In this document: positions 47,826 to 56,585 of the stretch, one piece after another
Numbering within the stretch: the stretch's first letter is position 1
Layout: the number at the start of each line of letters is the position of its first letter
Assembly (NCBI GenBank): GCA_965603205.1
Contig: CBFDCC010000007.1
Location: forward strand, 124,001-188,000
DNA length: 64,000 nucleotides
Source of the DNA: Temperatibacter sp965603205
GTDB taxonomy: Bacteria > Pseudomonadota > Alphaproteobacteria > Sphingomonadales > Kordiimonadaceae
Direction: 5' to 3'
Notes under the pieces: model-generated
Seen by the model: only the letters and a program-made list of their open reading frames with translations
Told to the model about the DNA's origin: nothing
Database searches by the model: none
Position numbers and translations under genes: made by a program

Positions 47826-49140
47826 TGGTTTCGCCCTTTTTCATATATGTTGCCCACATGCGATATTGATTTCGGAAAGATAAATCTGACGTGCCGAATG
47901 AACGGTCTATGCCGTCATCAACTGGTGTTGTTTCTTCTCCTAATCCACGGCGCATATCAACCCATTCAATCGTTGTCGATTTTAGGCCGTCATGCATGCG
48001 GCGGTAACAATCCCAATCGTCAGGACCAACCATTGACGCATTTGAATTAATCAAACGTGAATACATAATTGTACGCTTCAGCATCTCTTCTGGTGCGCCC
48101 TTCAGGCGGAAATGCCACGTCTCAATAACCGTCTTATCAACAGCGACAGGCCGCACAACGCGCATACATTGGATCGCATCTTTAATCGTGAATGATGGAT
48201 AAATAATCGTGTTATGACGGTTCTGAGAGAAGATCTGCTGTGTTTTCTCTTCGCCGTAAGCATCCTTCATCGCATCCAAATAATCAGGAATATCACTGTA
48301 GGCCGTGTGAATAGAACTTTCGCCGCCCATATAGCTGTGGCCGTAATTCAGGGCAGTAACATCCATCTCGTCAAAGAATTTATAGCTAGAACCAAACGGG
48401 AAAATAATTTCAGCTTCACCCGGATATTCTGTTCCCTCTGGTTGGTCTGCCAGAAATGATCTCGCCGCTTTGCCAACAGAAGCATGCGCCACCATCGGGT
48501 GCATCGCATCATTTAAATTTTCAACAAACATCTTCCAATTAGAGTCATGCTCGTAACGGAACGGCTTCCCAACAATTTCAATTTCACCATCCGGTGCGCG
48601 GTCAGCCACATTATTAATTGTCTTAATAGCATCACCCAAGAAATCTTCGATAGAGGGTGCGTCCTTTGACAAGCTTGCAAAGATAAAGCCCCTGACATTT
48701 GCAACACTCGCCACTTTCGTCATAGAGAACTGTTCATCTTTAATATCGAAATCTGTGCCTTTATAGCCACCGCGATTAGGCACACCAATTAGCGAACCAT
48801 CCAACTTATAGCTCCAGCCATGATAGGGGCATCTAAACCCAGCAACATTACCACATTTTTTCCCGGCGACTTTGACCCCTTTATGGCCGCATCTATTATG
48901 TAGAACATGCACAGCGTCACCGTCTTTGCCGCGCACCATAACAACGGGCACACGTCCGATTTCTGTGGTGTAGAAATCTCCCTTATTTGGTACTTGGCTT
49001 TCGTGCCCTATAAAAATCCACGCTTGCCCCCAAACATATTCCATCTCGGCATCAAATATACTTGGATCAGTATAAACCGATTTATGAACTTTATTTTCTT
49101 TAACCAGATCAGAATATTGTATTTTCTTTTCCTCAGTCAT
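47818..49140 (-). CDS. Rieske aromatic-ring-hydroxylating dioxygenase alpha subunit
   Basis: 440 residues. The Rieske [2Fe-2S] ligands are C84, H86 (NRCGHKGVKV) and C104, H107 (FRCPYHGWSYKLDG). The mononuclear iron residues are D211, H214 and H219 in NLNDAMHPMVAH. It inserts O2 into an aromatic ring or demethylates. AAGGAGG precedes the ATG at 49140; the frame to 49197 is extension. No ferredoxin or reductase gene is nearby, so electrons must come from an unlinked partner. Substrate not inferable from sequence. Confidence 0.93.
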   Translation of the reverse strand: MTEEKKIQYSDLVKENKVHKSVYTDPSIFDAEMEYVWGQAWIFIGHESQVPNKGDFYTTEIGRVPVVMVRGKDGDAVHVLHNRCGHKGVKVAGKKCGNVAGFRCPYHGWSYKLDGSLIGVPNRGGYKGTDFDIKDEQFSMTKVASVANVRGFIFASLSKDAPSIEDFLGDAIKTINNVADRAPDGEIEIVGKPFRYEHDSNWKMFVENLNDAMHPMVAHASVGKAARSFLADQPEGTEYPGEAEIIFPFGSSYKFFDEMDVTALNYGHSYMGGESSIHTAYSDIPDYLDAMKDAYGEEKTQQIFSQNRHNTIIYPSFTIKDAIQCMRVVRPVAVDKTVIETWHFRLKGAPEEMLKRTIMYSRLINSNASMVGPDDWDCYRRMHDGLKSTTIEWVDMRRGLGEETTPVDDGIDRSFGTSDLSFRNQYRMWATYMKKGETND

Positions 49141-49156
49141 TGATTGCCTCCTTGTA

Positions 49157-49888
49157 TTATAATTGCAAACTGCCAACACTACTGCCGCCACAAACAAACA
49201 AAGTTTGTCCCGTTATCCAACCAGCGTCTGGTGATAGAAAAAACTTAACGGCGTGGGATACGTCCTCGGGCTTACCTAACCGTTTCATTGGTAGAGATGC
49301 TGCTAGTTGTTTTGCCTTGTGGCTATCTGCTGACATAACATCTGTGAACATGTCTGTTACCACGGGGCCTGGCGCGATGGTATTAACTGTAATACCATGC
49401 CCCCCAAGCTCTAACGCCCATGTTTTTGTCATTGCCGCCAGCGCGGCCTTTGTACCCGAATAAACAGTTCTCGTTGCCAGTCCAACCATTGCCCGCGTGC
49501 CCATATTTACGACACGACCAAAGCTGTTTTTCTTCATCGCTGGTAGAAAATGTTGGAGCAGAATAGTTGATGCGCCTATATGTAAATTCGTTAGCATCAT
49601 CAGATCTTCATGCGTTACATCTTCTAATAAAGCAGCACGAATAACACCTGCATTATGAATGAAGTTTGTGACATCGAATTGCTCAGCTATCTTTACTGCA
49701 ACAGCTTTTGTTTCTTCTGGACTAGCCAGATCAACCTCAAATGAGTGTAAATTATCATCAATGATAGGTGTAGAGCGACGCGCTAGCGAGATAACTGTAT
49801 AATCCTCCGCTAGTAAATCTTTACAGAGTTGCAGGCCAATGCCTGAGCTACCACCTGTCACGACAACTGTTTTATTTTGCTTGGTCAT
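49157..49888 (-). CDS. SDR family oxidoreductase
   Basis: 243-residue short-chain dehydrogenase: cofactor motif VVTGGSSGIGLQL, the NAG motif as HNAGVI, active-site Tyr/Lys in VYSGTKAALAAMT, and APGPVVTDMF. Gly-rich NAD(P) type. Two bases separate it from the DUF35 gene. As a neighbour of a Rieske oxygenase it may act as cis-diol dehydrogenase or reduce a ketoacyl-CoA. Confidence 0.88.
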   Translation of the reverse strand: MTKQNKTVVVTGGSSGIGLQLCKDLLAEDYTVISLARRSTPIIDDNLHSFEVDLASPEETKAVAVKIAEQFDVTNFIHNAGVIRAALLEDVTHEDLMMLTNLHIGASTILLQHFLPAMKKNSFGRVVNMGTRAMVGLATRTVYSGTKAALAAMTKTWALELGGHGITVNTIAPGPVVTDMFTDVMSADSHKAKQLAASLPMKRLGKPEDVSHAVKFFLSPDAGWITGQTLFVCGGSSVGSLQL

Positions 49889-49890
49889 AC

Positions 49891-50217
49891 TTATTCCTTT
49901 GACGCTGTAAGCAACGCCCCAAATCCCATGTTTTTTTCTTGAAGAATGACGGCGTCTTCTGCGACAACATCATTGCTAGCAATGGCAAATACCGCGACAC
50001 CACCTTCTATTTCTATTGACGCTAACATCAACGGAAGATGGACTTGAACATCCTCTTCCAGACTATGATGTAGCAAGCTTGTTGCCAGTATTTTTCCCCT
50101 GATCGGCAGGGTCATAGCAGCGCCGTTTTCAGACAAGCAAGAATGACAAAAGCCTTGGTCTGGATAGGTGACCGTCTGGCAGTCTGCACATTTAAAAGGT
50201 AAATTTATATTTTTCAT
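49891..50217 (-). CDS. DUF35 zinc-ribbon/OB-fold protein
   Basis: 108 residues: four-Cys zinc ribbon (FKCADCQTVTYPDQGFCHSC) and OB-fold. Such proteins form complexes with thiolase-like proteins (archaeal HMG-CoA pathway, steroid side-chain Ltp2-type aldolases) and guide acyl-CoA or aldol-CoA substrates. Its ATG overlaps the stop of the thiolase-like gene by four bases, so the two almost certainly form one complex. Confidence 0.88.
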   Translation of the reverse strand: MKNINLPFKCADCQTVTYPDQGFCHSCLSENGAAMTLPIRGKILATSLLHHSLEEDVQVHLPLMLASIEIEGGVAVFAIASNDVVAEDAVILQEKNMGFGALLTASKE

Positions 50218-51386
50218 GACGCTGACTCCGTCCCAAGAATGGTGGCACAGGTCGCCAAGCAGCGATCATAAACAACCATCCCGTACCCGCTGACCAATGC
50301 ATGATTTACATCACTGCGCTGCCAGCCTTTTGCTTGACCCGTTAACTGTCTTATTGCTTCAACCAATCCTAAGTAGCCACCCGCAGTACCTGCTTGCCCG
50401 CAAGAAAGCTGCCCGCCAGAGGTGTTGTGATTTCGTAGCATTTTTTGTGCCTTAGGGTCCGCGGAGGATAACCATTTCGCCCCTTCACCCTCGTCGCAAA
50501 AACCAAGTTCTTCCATCTGCATGATAGTGATCACAGGATAATCATCATATGTTTCTATGATATCAATATCATCTGGCGTTAAGCCTGCATCAGCAAACAG
50601 TTTATCTTTGCCAAGCGCCCACCCACCTTTTAATGGTTCTGCATCTTCGTAGTAGGCATTATGTTGCTCAACGCTGCTTAATACAGTTGCATAGGCTAGG
50701 CCTAAGCTCTTCGCCTTGTCTTTTGACATCACAAGAAAAGCTTCAGCACCAGTAACAGGCATCACACAATCAAGCAGGCATAATGGCTCAGCTATTAATT
50801 TTGCCGCCATATAGTCTTCAAGTGTATAAGCTTTTTGAAAAATGGCATGGTCAACACTTTCGGCATTTTTACGTTGGGCGATGCACACCGCTGCTATCTG
50901 CTGCCTCGTGACGTTATATTTACGCATATACTGGGCCGTCATTAGGGCAAAAACACTTGTTGGTCCGCCTGCGCCGTATGGATAGACACCATCTCTTGAT
51001 GCGCGGCTGAAATTTGCAACTAAATCTTTAAAGCCAGACTTGGGGTTGCTATCTGCTGCAATACAGGCAACCACCGACGCATCGCCGTTTTGCACAGCCC
51101 GTGCTGCTCGGTTCAGGGAAACCCCGCCGCTAGCACCACCGAGTGATACCTGTTCAAGCCATCTTAGCGACATGCCTAAACTACGGGACAAGGCAACCGC
51201 TGGGTCTGGACTTAGTGAAAAGCTAGAGACCGCAAGGCCGTCAATTTCTGATTTTTTAAGACCCGACTGTTCGAGCAATGCCTTTAAAGCACGGGCAAAT
51301 AAGACAGGTGTTTCATCCTGTGTATGGCGTCCAAAATTAAGCGATATGGGAACAGCCACAGCAATATCGTTATAAGTACCCTGCAT
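50214..51386 (-). CDS. Thiolase-like protein of the SCPx/Ltp2 group, noncanonical active site
   Basis: 390 residues with thiolase fold. The nucleophile motif normally containing Cys reads SLGGASGGVSL (around residue 84), without Cys, and the C-terminal GHPxGATG reads CGQAGTAGG, without the usual His. NTSGGQLSCGQAG and GLVEAIRQLTG fit the DUF35-associated thiolase subgroup that includes retro-aldolases. It may therefore cleave or form a carbon-carbon bond by an aldol rather than Claisen mechanism. Overlaps the DUF35 gene; one base separates it from the second ligase. Confidence 0.8.
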   Translation of the reverse strand: MQGTYNDIAVAVPISLNFGRHTQDETPVLFARALKALLEQSGLKKSEIDGLAVSSFSLSPDPAVALSRSLGMSLRWLEQVSLGGASGGVSLNRAARAVQNGDASVVACIAADSNPKSGFKDLVANFSRASRDGVYPYGAGGPTSVFALMTAQYMRKYNVTRQQIAAVCIAQRKNAESVDHAIFQKAYTLEDYMAAKLIAEPLCLLDCVMPVTGAEAFLVMSKDKAKSLGLAYATVLSSVEQHNAYYEDAEPLKGGWALGKDKLFADAGLTPDDIDIIETYDDYPVITIMQMEELGFCDEGEGAKWLSSADPKAQKMLRNHNTSGGQLSCGQAGTAGGYLGLVEAIRQLTGQAKGWQRSDVNHALVSGYGMVVYDRCLATCATILGTESAS

Positions 51387-51387
51387 A

Positions 51388-52992
51388 TTACTGAACTTTC
51401 TGCCGTTTTTTCAGGCTTGTGACATCATGCACTTGAGACGTCTCTATAAGTGCCTTAGCTATTTTTTTTAATTCACCCCGCTGCAGCTTTTGTGACGGCG
51501 TTAGCGGCAGCGCTTCCATAAAGGTAACATAGCCGGGCACTTTATAGTAAGCGAGCCTTTCTAGTGCCTGCGTGACGATAGCATGCGCGGTTTCTCCGCT
51601 TCCTACCGTGTCGCCCTCTAATACGATGCAAGCCATCACTTCTTCACCGCGCAGATCATCTGGCACAGGCGTTACACCAACGGCTTGCACAGATTTAATT
51701 TCACTCAAGACAGTCTCAACTTCAAGAGATGATATATTTTCACCACTTCTGCGAATGATGCTTTTTTTTCTATCGATGAAAAACAGCGAGCCATCTTCGC
51801 CTTCACGCACGATATCGCCAGTATGCAACCATCCGCCGCTCCAGACCTCTTCTGTCAATACTGGTTGGCCGTGGTATCCGCTAAAAAAACCATAACGCGG
51901 GTTATCGCCCTTGCTACGCACCAACAATTCACCGGGGGTTCCAAGCGGTACATCCACATCGCTATCACCAACAAGACGGTATTCCATCGTGTCGTCAGCC
52001 CTGCCGAAGCAACACTCGCCCACGTGTCTAGGCTCATGGGATGCTACTATCCAGCCAGCGCCGCCAACCTCGGTCATTGACCAAGCCTCAGCTAATGGAA
52101 AACCATAGCGCTCTTCGAAAACAGCGTGATGCTTTGGATTAACGCCTGCACCAAAGCCAAATTTAATGGTGTGTTGTTTTTCTTCTTCGCATTCAGGCAA
52201 TTGCAACAAAATCGCTGGCACAACACCCAGATAGTGAATGACTGTAGCTTTTGTGTCGACCACTTGCTTCCACCATGAGCGCGGATGAAAACGGTCAAGC
52301 TGGATAATGCAGCCCCCCGTCATAATCATCGCCATATTGGAACAAGCGAGCGCGTTCATATGTACTTGCGGCAAAGGGGTTACTAGTCTTTCCTTGCCGT
52401 CTTCCAACGCGCAAATGCCGCCCAAATTTAGATAAGCTTTGCCCGCCACTTCAAAATATTCATTCGTCAGGATACATCCTTTTGGCAGGCCTGTGCTGCC
52501 TGATGTATATAAGAGTGCACATTCGCCATTTGCGGCAATCGCTTTGGATTGGAGCGAAGGAAAATCAGCACTGTCGCATGTCCAGATTTTAACAACACTA
52601 TCAACATACTCTAAAGCAGCTTCAGCGATTGGTTTTAGATCATCAAAACATACAATCAGGCACAGCGCGCTATCGCGGATAATATGGGCACAGTCTTCTG
52701 GCGCTAATTCTTTATTCACTGGTACCAGCGCAGCACCAACATGGTTTAACGCTAACCAATGGAGGAAAAAATCGGCACTATTCTCTAGTAACAGTCCTAC
52801 CCGCGCACCAGCAACGATACCCATTTCGGTATATTTATCAACAAGTGCCAAAATCGCATTTTCAGCAGTGCGATAGGTTAAATTTACCTCAGGCCGATGT
52901 ATGTCACCACTTTTACATGCTGGAATGCATAAAAAGTCATTTTCAGGCCACTTTTTTGCGGCATCAAAAAAATAATCAACTGGTTTTTTCAT
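51388..52992 (-). CDS. AMP-dependent acyl/aryl-CoA ligase (second ligase of the locus)
   Basis: 534-residue ANL enzyme: P-loop LLYTSGSTGLPKGCILT, EAWSMTEVGGAGWIV, GWLHTGDIVREGEDGSLFFID followed by RKKSIIRRSGENIS, and a C-terminal Lys in TPSQKLQRGEL. Distinct from the ligase at 43602. As the first gene after an 81-base gap, with its own CAGGAG site, it may start a sub-operon (module B) with thiolase-like, DUF35, SDR and Rieske genes. Confidence 0.9.
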   Translation of the reverse strand: MKKPVDYFFDAAKKWPENDFLCIPACKSGDIHRPEVNLTYRTAENAILALVDKYTEMGIVAGARVGLLLENSADFFLHWLALNHVGAALVPVNKELAPEDCAHIIRDSALCLIVCFDDLKPIAEAALEYVDSVVKIWTCDSADFPSLQSKAIAANGECALLYTSGSTGLPKGCILTNEYFEVAGKAYLNLGGICALEDGKERLVTPLPQVHMNALACSNMAMIMTGGCIIQLDRFHPRSWWKQVVDTKATVIHYLGVVPAILLQLPECEEEKQHTIKFGFGAGVNPKHHAVFEERYGFPLAEAWSMTEVGGAGWIVASHEPRHVGECCFGRADDTMEYRLVGDSDVDVPLGTPGELLVRSKGDNPRYGFFSGYHGQPVLTEEVWSGGWLHTGDIVREGEDGSLFFIDRKKSIIRRSGENISSLEVETVLSEIKSVQAVGVTPVPDDLRGEEVMACIVLEGDTVGSGETAHAIVTQALERLAYYKVPGYVTFMEALPLTPSQKLQRGELKKIAKALIETSQVHDVTSLKKRQKVQ

Positions 52993-53073
52993 TTTGACAA
53001 TCTCCTGAGCAAAACCTTAATCAACACGGGTAGGCTGCGCCCTATATAATTTTAGTAATTCACTGAAGGGTTA

Positions 53074-53280
53074 TCACCAGGGAAGATGACACTCACAGAA
53101 AATAACATCTTCTTCTACTTTTTCCTTATATCGAACAGGTTTGAAACCAGTGTCCTTATGAGAAACACCATCATAAAAGGGTTGATTTTTAGACCTGCCA
53201 CGAGAGCACCATAGATAGCTCTTTCCAGCTTCTAAAGTCATCATAAAACCTTTACGGTCTGCTATGATTGGGGCTGTCAT
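53074..53280 (-). CDS. Degenerate CDGSH iron-sulfur domain protein
   Basis: 68 residues with the recognisable CDGSH environment: YLWCSRGRSKNQPFYDGVSH. Of the expected three Cys and one His ligands, the first Cys (C25) and His (H41) remain, the second is Arg27 (CGT, one transition from TGT), and the third is Tyr36 (TAT, one transition from TGT). An extra Val separates DG and SH. A C-terminal CEC is present. So a [2Fe-2S] cluster of the normal kind is unlikely; the gene is decaying or has changed function. It sits within the operon between RidA and the second ligase. Confidence 0.75.
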   Translation of the reverse strand: MTAPIIADRKGFMMTLEAGKSYLWCSRGRSKNQPFYDGVSHKDTGFKPVRYKEKVEEDVIFCECHLPW

Positions 53281-53310
53281 ATTCTTTCCTCCATGTTGTT
53301 GGTATTGACG

Positions 53311-53703
53311 CTACAGTACGCAAGTGGTCTCAATCTCGATTTTTGCGCGGTCCTCCATAAGGGAGACGACTTGTACGCAGGCCATTGTTGGATAGTTTTT
53401 GCCCATAACTTCGCGGTAGGCAGCCCCCATTTCACGTAGTTTAGACAGATATTCTTTTTTGTCGGTAATATACCAGGTCATGCGCACCATATGCTCTGGT
53501 CCTGCGCCACCTTCCGCCATGATAGCCTTTGTGTTGAGTAACACTTGCCTAAACTGATCTACAATGTCGTCAGACCTAAACTCTTCTTGGCTGTCCCAGC
53601 CAATAACACCAGCAATAAATACAAGTTTTCCAGCGTCAACTTCTATGCCATTTGAATAGCCTTTAGGACGGGGCCAACCTTCGGGTAGGAGTGGGGTCAT
53701 CAT
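53311..53703 (-). CDS. RidA family enamine/imine deaminase
   Basis: 130-residue RidA/YjgF-family protein (GKLVFIAGVIGWDSQEEF, FRQVLLNTKAIMAEGGAGPE, TMACVQVVSLMEDRAKIEIE). RidA hydrolyses reactive enamines/imines to ketone and ammonia. This matches the chemistry expected after ACMR, whose product on 2-aminobenzoyl-CoA is an enamine, so pathway-specific deamination is a reasonable inference. One base separates it from the thioesterase. Confidence 0.9.
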   Translation of the reverse strand: MMTPLLPEGWPRPKGYSNGIEVDAGKLVFIAGVIGWDSQEEFRSDDIVDQFRQVLLNTKAIMAEGGAGPEHMVRMTWYITDKKEYLSKLREMGAAYREVMGKNYPTMACVQVVSLMEDRAKIEIETTCVL

Positions 53704-53704
53704 G

Positions 53705-54121
53705 TTAATCCTTGAGGTATTTTGTTAGAGTTGCGCGTAATTCGTCATCAAATGGTGATGATTTCATGGTTTCCATATCGATGTAAACAAGCGTTGGCTG
53801 GGCAGTAAGGCGTTTTTCTGTTCCGCAATAGGCGGTTACATCTAATGTGACAGAGGATTTGCCCAATTTAACAACGGAAATACAAAAGTTTAAAATATCA
53901 TCACAAAAACTAGGTGAATAAAACTCAGTTTCCATTTTGACTGTAGGTATACCCATCTTGTCCTTTAAATGCATTTGACCAAAGGGACGGTTAAGCGCGT
54001 CCCTAAACATGTCCTCTACCGAATTGTTAATCATCTCATAATAGCGAGGGTAATAGACAATACCAGCTGGGTCTGTATGGCCGTGTCGCACTAAGCGATC
54101 TACTTTAAAAACCTCACTCAT
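53705..54121 (-). CDS. Hotdog acyl-CoA thioesterase (4-hydroxybenzoyl-CoA thioesterase type)
   Basis: 138 residues, with the 4HBT active-site motif HGHTDPAGIVYYPRYYEMIN (Asp nucleophile/base). It hydrolyses aryl- or acyl-CoA; in this context it could release dead-end CoA esters. ATG overlaps the upstream acyl-CoA dehydrogenase stop by four bases. Confidence 0.9.
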   Translation of the reverse strand: MSEVFKVDRLVRHGHTDPAGIVYYPRYYEMINNSVEDMFRDALNRPFGQMHLKDKMGIPTVKMETEFYSPSFCDDILNFCISVVKLGKSSVTLDVTAYCGTEKRLTAQPTLVYIDMETMKSSPFDDELRATLTKYLKD

Positions 54122-55305
54122 TTGGGTGCTGCATGGTTAGCGAGGTGAGACCTGGCGATGACAACCTTTTGAACTTCAGAAGCGCCTTCATAAATACGAA
54201 GAGCGCGAATGTCGCGGTATAGTTCCTCAACTTTAACGCCTTGAACCACGCCCATGCCACCAAATATCTGCACAGATTTATCAATGACTTTTTGCGCTTG
54301 ATCAGTGGCAAATAGTTTGGCCATTGCCGCCTCGCGGGTTACGCGTGCTTGACCATTATCCTTGGCCCAAGCCGCCCGGAAAATCAGTAGAGCAGAAGCG
54401 TCAATATCAAGAGCGCTTTCACCGATCATGGCTTGAACTAATTGTAGGTTATGCAGCGGTGCATCAAATAATGTACGTGACTGAGCACGGTCTGTGGCTT
54501 CATCCAGCGCCCGACGGGCAAAACCAAGTGCGGCCGCGCCAACGGTAGAGCGGAAGATATCAAGTGTTGCCATGGCACCCTTGAATCCGCCACCGCTCTC
54601 ACCCAATAGGTTTCCTGCAGGGATGCGGCAATCATTAAAACGAATAGTTGCTAGCGGATGGGGCGCTATTACATTGATGCGTTCAAGCACTTCAAACCCT
54701 AGTGTGTCAGCGTCAACAACAAAGGCCGATAGGCCGCGCGCGCCTTCGCCTTCACCCGTGCGGGCAAAAACAACATATTGATCTGCGATGCCGCCATTAG
54801 AGATAAAAGTCTTGGTGCCATTAATGATATAGCTATCACCATCTAAAGTGGCCGTACTGCGTGTTTTAGCCACGTCTGATCCAGATTCAGGTTCAGTGAG
54901 GGCAAAGGCAGCCGCTAAGCGCCCTTCGCCGACGCCCGTAAGGTAGTGAGCCTTGGTGGCATCTGATCCAAGCAGTGATATAGTGCCTGAGCCTAATCCC
55001 TGCATGGCGAATACAAAATCGGCTAGGCCTGAATAATAAGCAAGCGTCATGCGAATAATGCAAAGCGAGCGCACATCCAAATTTTCATGTATGCCGCCAT
55101 AGGCTTTTGGCACTGCATAGCGTGTATAACCAGCCTCGCCGAGCATGTTTAATAGTGTGCGGCAACTGGCATCAAGATCATCATGTAAGCTGTGATCCTC
55201 GACAACAGGCAATAGGATGCTTTTACACCATGCATCTAGGTCAACCGCTAGTTTGCGGTGATGATCCTCAAGAAAGGGCCACTCTAAGAAAGTCATATCT
55301 GCCAT
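54118..55305 (-). CDS. Acyl-CoA dehydrogenase
   Basis: 395 residues with FAD/substrate motifs: AFALTEPESGSDVAKTRSTA, ITNG replaced by FISNGGIAD, and the C-terminal catalytic segment LRIYEGASEVQKVVIARS. The Glu in YEGASE is probably the base. Part of the ACMR-pathway beta-oxidation set, likely acting on a cyclic or ring-opened acyl-CoA. Four bases from the enoyl-CoA hydratase. Confidence 0.92.
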   Translation of the reverse strand: MADMTFLEWPFLEDHHRKLAVDLDAWCKSILLPVVEDHSLHDDLDASCRTLLNMLGEAGYTRYAVPKAYGGIHENLDVRSLCIIRMTLAYYSGLADFVFAMQGLGSGTISLLGSDATKAHYLTGVGEGRLAAAFALTEPESGSDVAKTRSTATLDGDSYIINGTKTFISNGGIADQYVVFARTGEGEGARGLSAFVVDADTLGFEVLERINVIAPHPLATIRFNDCRIPAGNLLGESGGGFKGAMATLDIFRSTVGAAALGFARRALDEATDRAQSRTLFDAPLHNLQLVQAMIGESALDIDASALLIFRAAWAKDNGQARVTREAAMAKLFATDQAQKVIDKSVQIFGGMGVVQGVKVEELYRDIRALRIYEGASEVQKVVIARSHLANHAAPK

Positions 55306-55309
55306 GGGT

Positions 55310-56125
55310 TTAGTCTCCCTTAAATACAGGCGTTTCTTTATTTACAAAGGCGTTATAGGCGCGTTCAAAATCTTTGGTTTGCATACAAATAGCTTGGGCC
55401 TGTGCTTCGGCTTCAATCGCGGTGTTTAAGCTCATGTCCCACTCAATATTGAGCTGATTTTTAGTCATGCCATTAGCAAAAGTCGGACCGGATGCGATAT
55501 CGCGGGCCAGCTTCAAAGCTGTGTCCATAAGATCACCAGCCTCAACTACTTGATTGAAATAGCCCCAAGCTAGACCTTCTTCGGCTTTTAGGCCGCGTCC
55601 CGTGAATAGCAATTCAGACGCGCGGCCCTGGCCAATGATACGCGGTAATATGGCACAAGCGCCCATGTCGCAGCCTGCAAGGCCAACACGGTTAAACAGG
55701 AAGTAGGTCTTAGCCTTTGGTGTGGCTATCCGCATGTCAGAGGACATAGGAATAATAGCGCCTGCACCTGCTGATATGCCATCAACTGCCGCGATAATGG
55801 GCTGAGGGCAGCCACGCATAGCCTTAACGAGATCGCCCGTCATGCGGGTGAAGTCCATTAGCTCTGTCATGTCCATTTTTACAAGCGGGCCGATGATTTC
55901 ATGCACGTCACCACCTGAACAGAAGTTGCCTTCATTGGGGGCGAAAATCACGACCTTCACATCTTTCACGTAAATAAGGTCTCGGAACATATCGCGTAAT
56001 TCTGCGTAGCTCTCAAATGACAGAGGGTTTTTGCGCTCTGGCCTGTCTAGGCGGATTGTGGCGATGCCGTCACTAAAATCCCACAAAAAATATTTTGGCG
56101 TGTATGTATCAGGATTGAATGTCAT
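55310..56125 (-). CDS. Enoyl-CoA hydratase/isomerase family protein
   Basis: 271-residue crotonase-fold protein: RLDRPERKNPLSFESYAELR, the oxyanion-hole segment NEGNFCSGGDVHEI, and ISAGAGAIIPMSSDMRIAT. Could hydrate an enoyl-CoA or act as ring hydrolase (the BadI ketohydrolase belongs to the same fold). A TTG at 56128 precedes the true ATG at 56125, which has GGAG nine bases upstream. Confidence 0.92.
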   Translation of the reverse strand: MTFNPDTYTPKYFLWDFSDGIATIRLDRPERKNPLSFESYAELRDMFRDLIYVKDVKVVIFAPNEGNFCSGGDVHEIIGPLVKMDMTELMDFTRMTGDLVKAMRGCPQPIIAAVDGISAGAGAIIPMSSDMRIATPKAKTYFLFNRVGLAGCDMGACAILPRIIGQGRASELLFTGRGLKAEEGLAWGYFNQVVEAGDLMDTALKLARDIASGPTFANGMTKNQLNIEWDMSLNTAIEAEAQAQAICMQTKDFERAYNAFVNKETPVFKGD

Positions 56126-56138
56126 CAATCGGACTCCG

Positions 56139-56585
56139 TTATTTTATTTTATCCAGAATAGTCATTAGATCAGTAATATCTTGCTCATCCAAGCTTGAGA
56201 AAAGGCCTTCGACCCATTTTTCATGCTGGACAGCCATAGCTTCAAAGGCTGTTTTACCCTTGCGTGTGATAAATAATATATAGGTGCGTTTGTCAGTAGG
56301 CATTGGCGTGCGAAGAATAAGGCCATCATCCTGTAAGCGCTTAGCAAGGCCTGTCAGATTACCATTTGATACCATCAACATCGAGGATAGTTCGCCCATT
56401 GTGACGCCGTTTGGGCGACGAGATAGTTCAGCCAGCACATCAAAACGCGGCAGCGTAGCCTTAAATTCAACGCGCAAACGCTCCTTGAGGGTTTTCTCGG
56501 TCGCATTGGTAGTGCCTAGCAGTTTCAACCAAAGGCGCAGGCTTTGCTTAGGTCGGGATGTGTCTGTTGTTATGTTATCTGACAT
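56139..56585 (-). CDS. MarR-family transcriptional regulator
   Basis: 148 residues: winged helix with RFDVLAELSRRPNGVTMGEL, the recognition helix SNGNLTGLAKRLQDDGLI, and the wing RTPMPTDKRTYILFI. MarR proteins of aromatic loci respond to CoA thioesters or phenolics. Its ATG overlaps the SDR stop (TAATG). Probable controller of the divergent region at 57335-57571. Confidence 0.92.
   Translation of the reverse strand: MSDNITTDTSRPKQSLRLWLKLLGTTNATEKTLKERLRVEFKATLPRFDVLAELSRRPNGVTMGELSSMLMVSNGNLTGLAKRLQDDGLILRTPMPTDKRTYILFITRKGKTAFEAMAVQHEKWVEGLFSSLDEQDITDLMTILDKIK

Noticed and set aside
52439..52876. 145-codon plus-strand frame within the second acyl-CoA ligase
   Set aside because: Shadow of the ligase gene; no domain or ribosome site.
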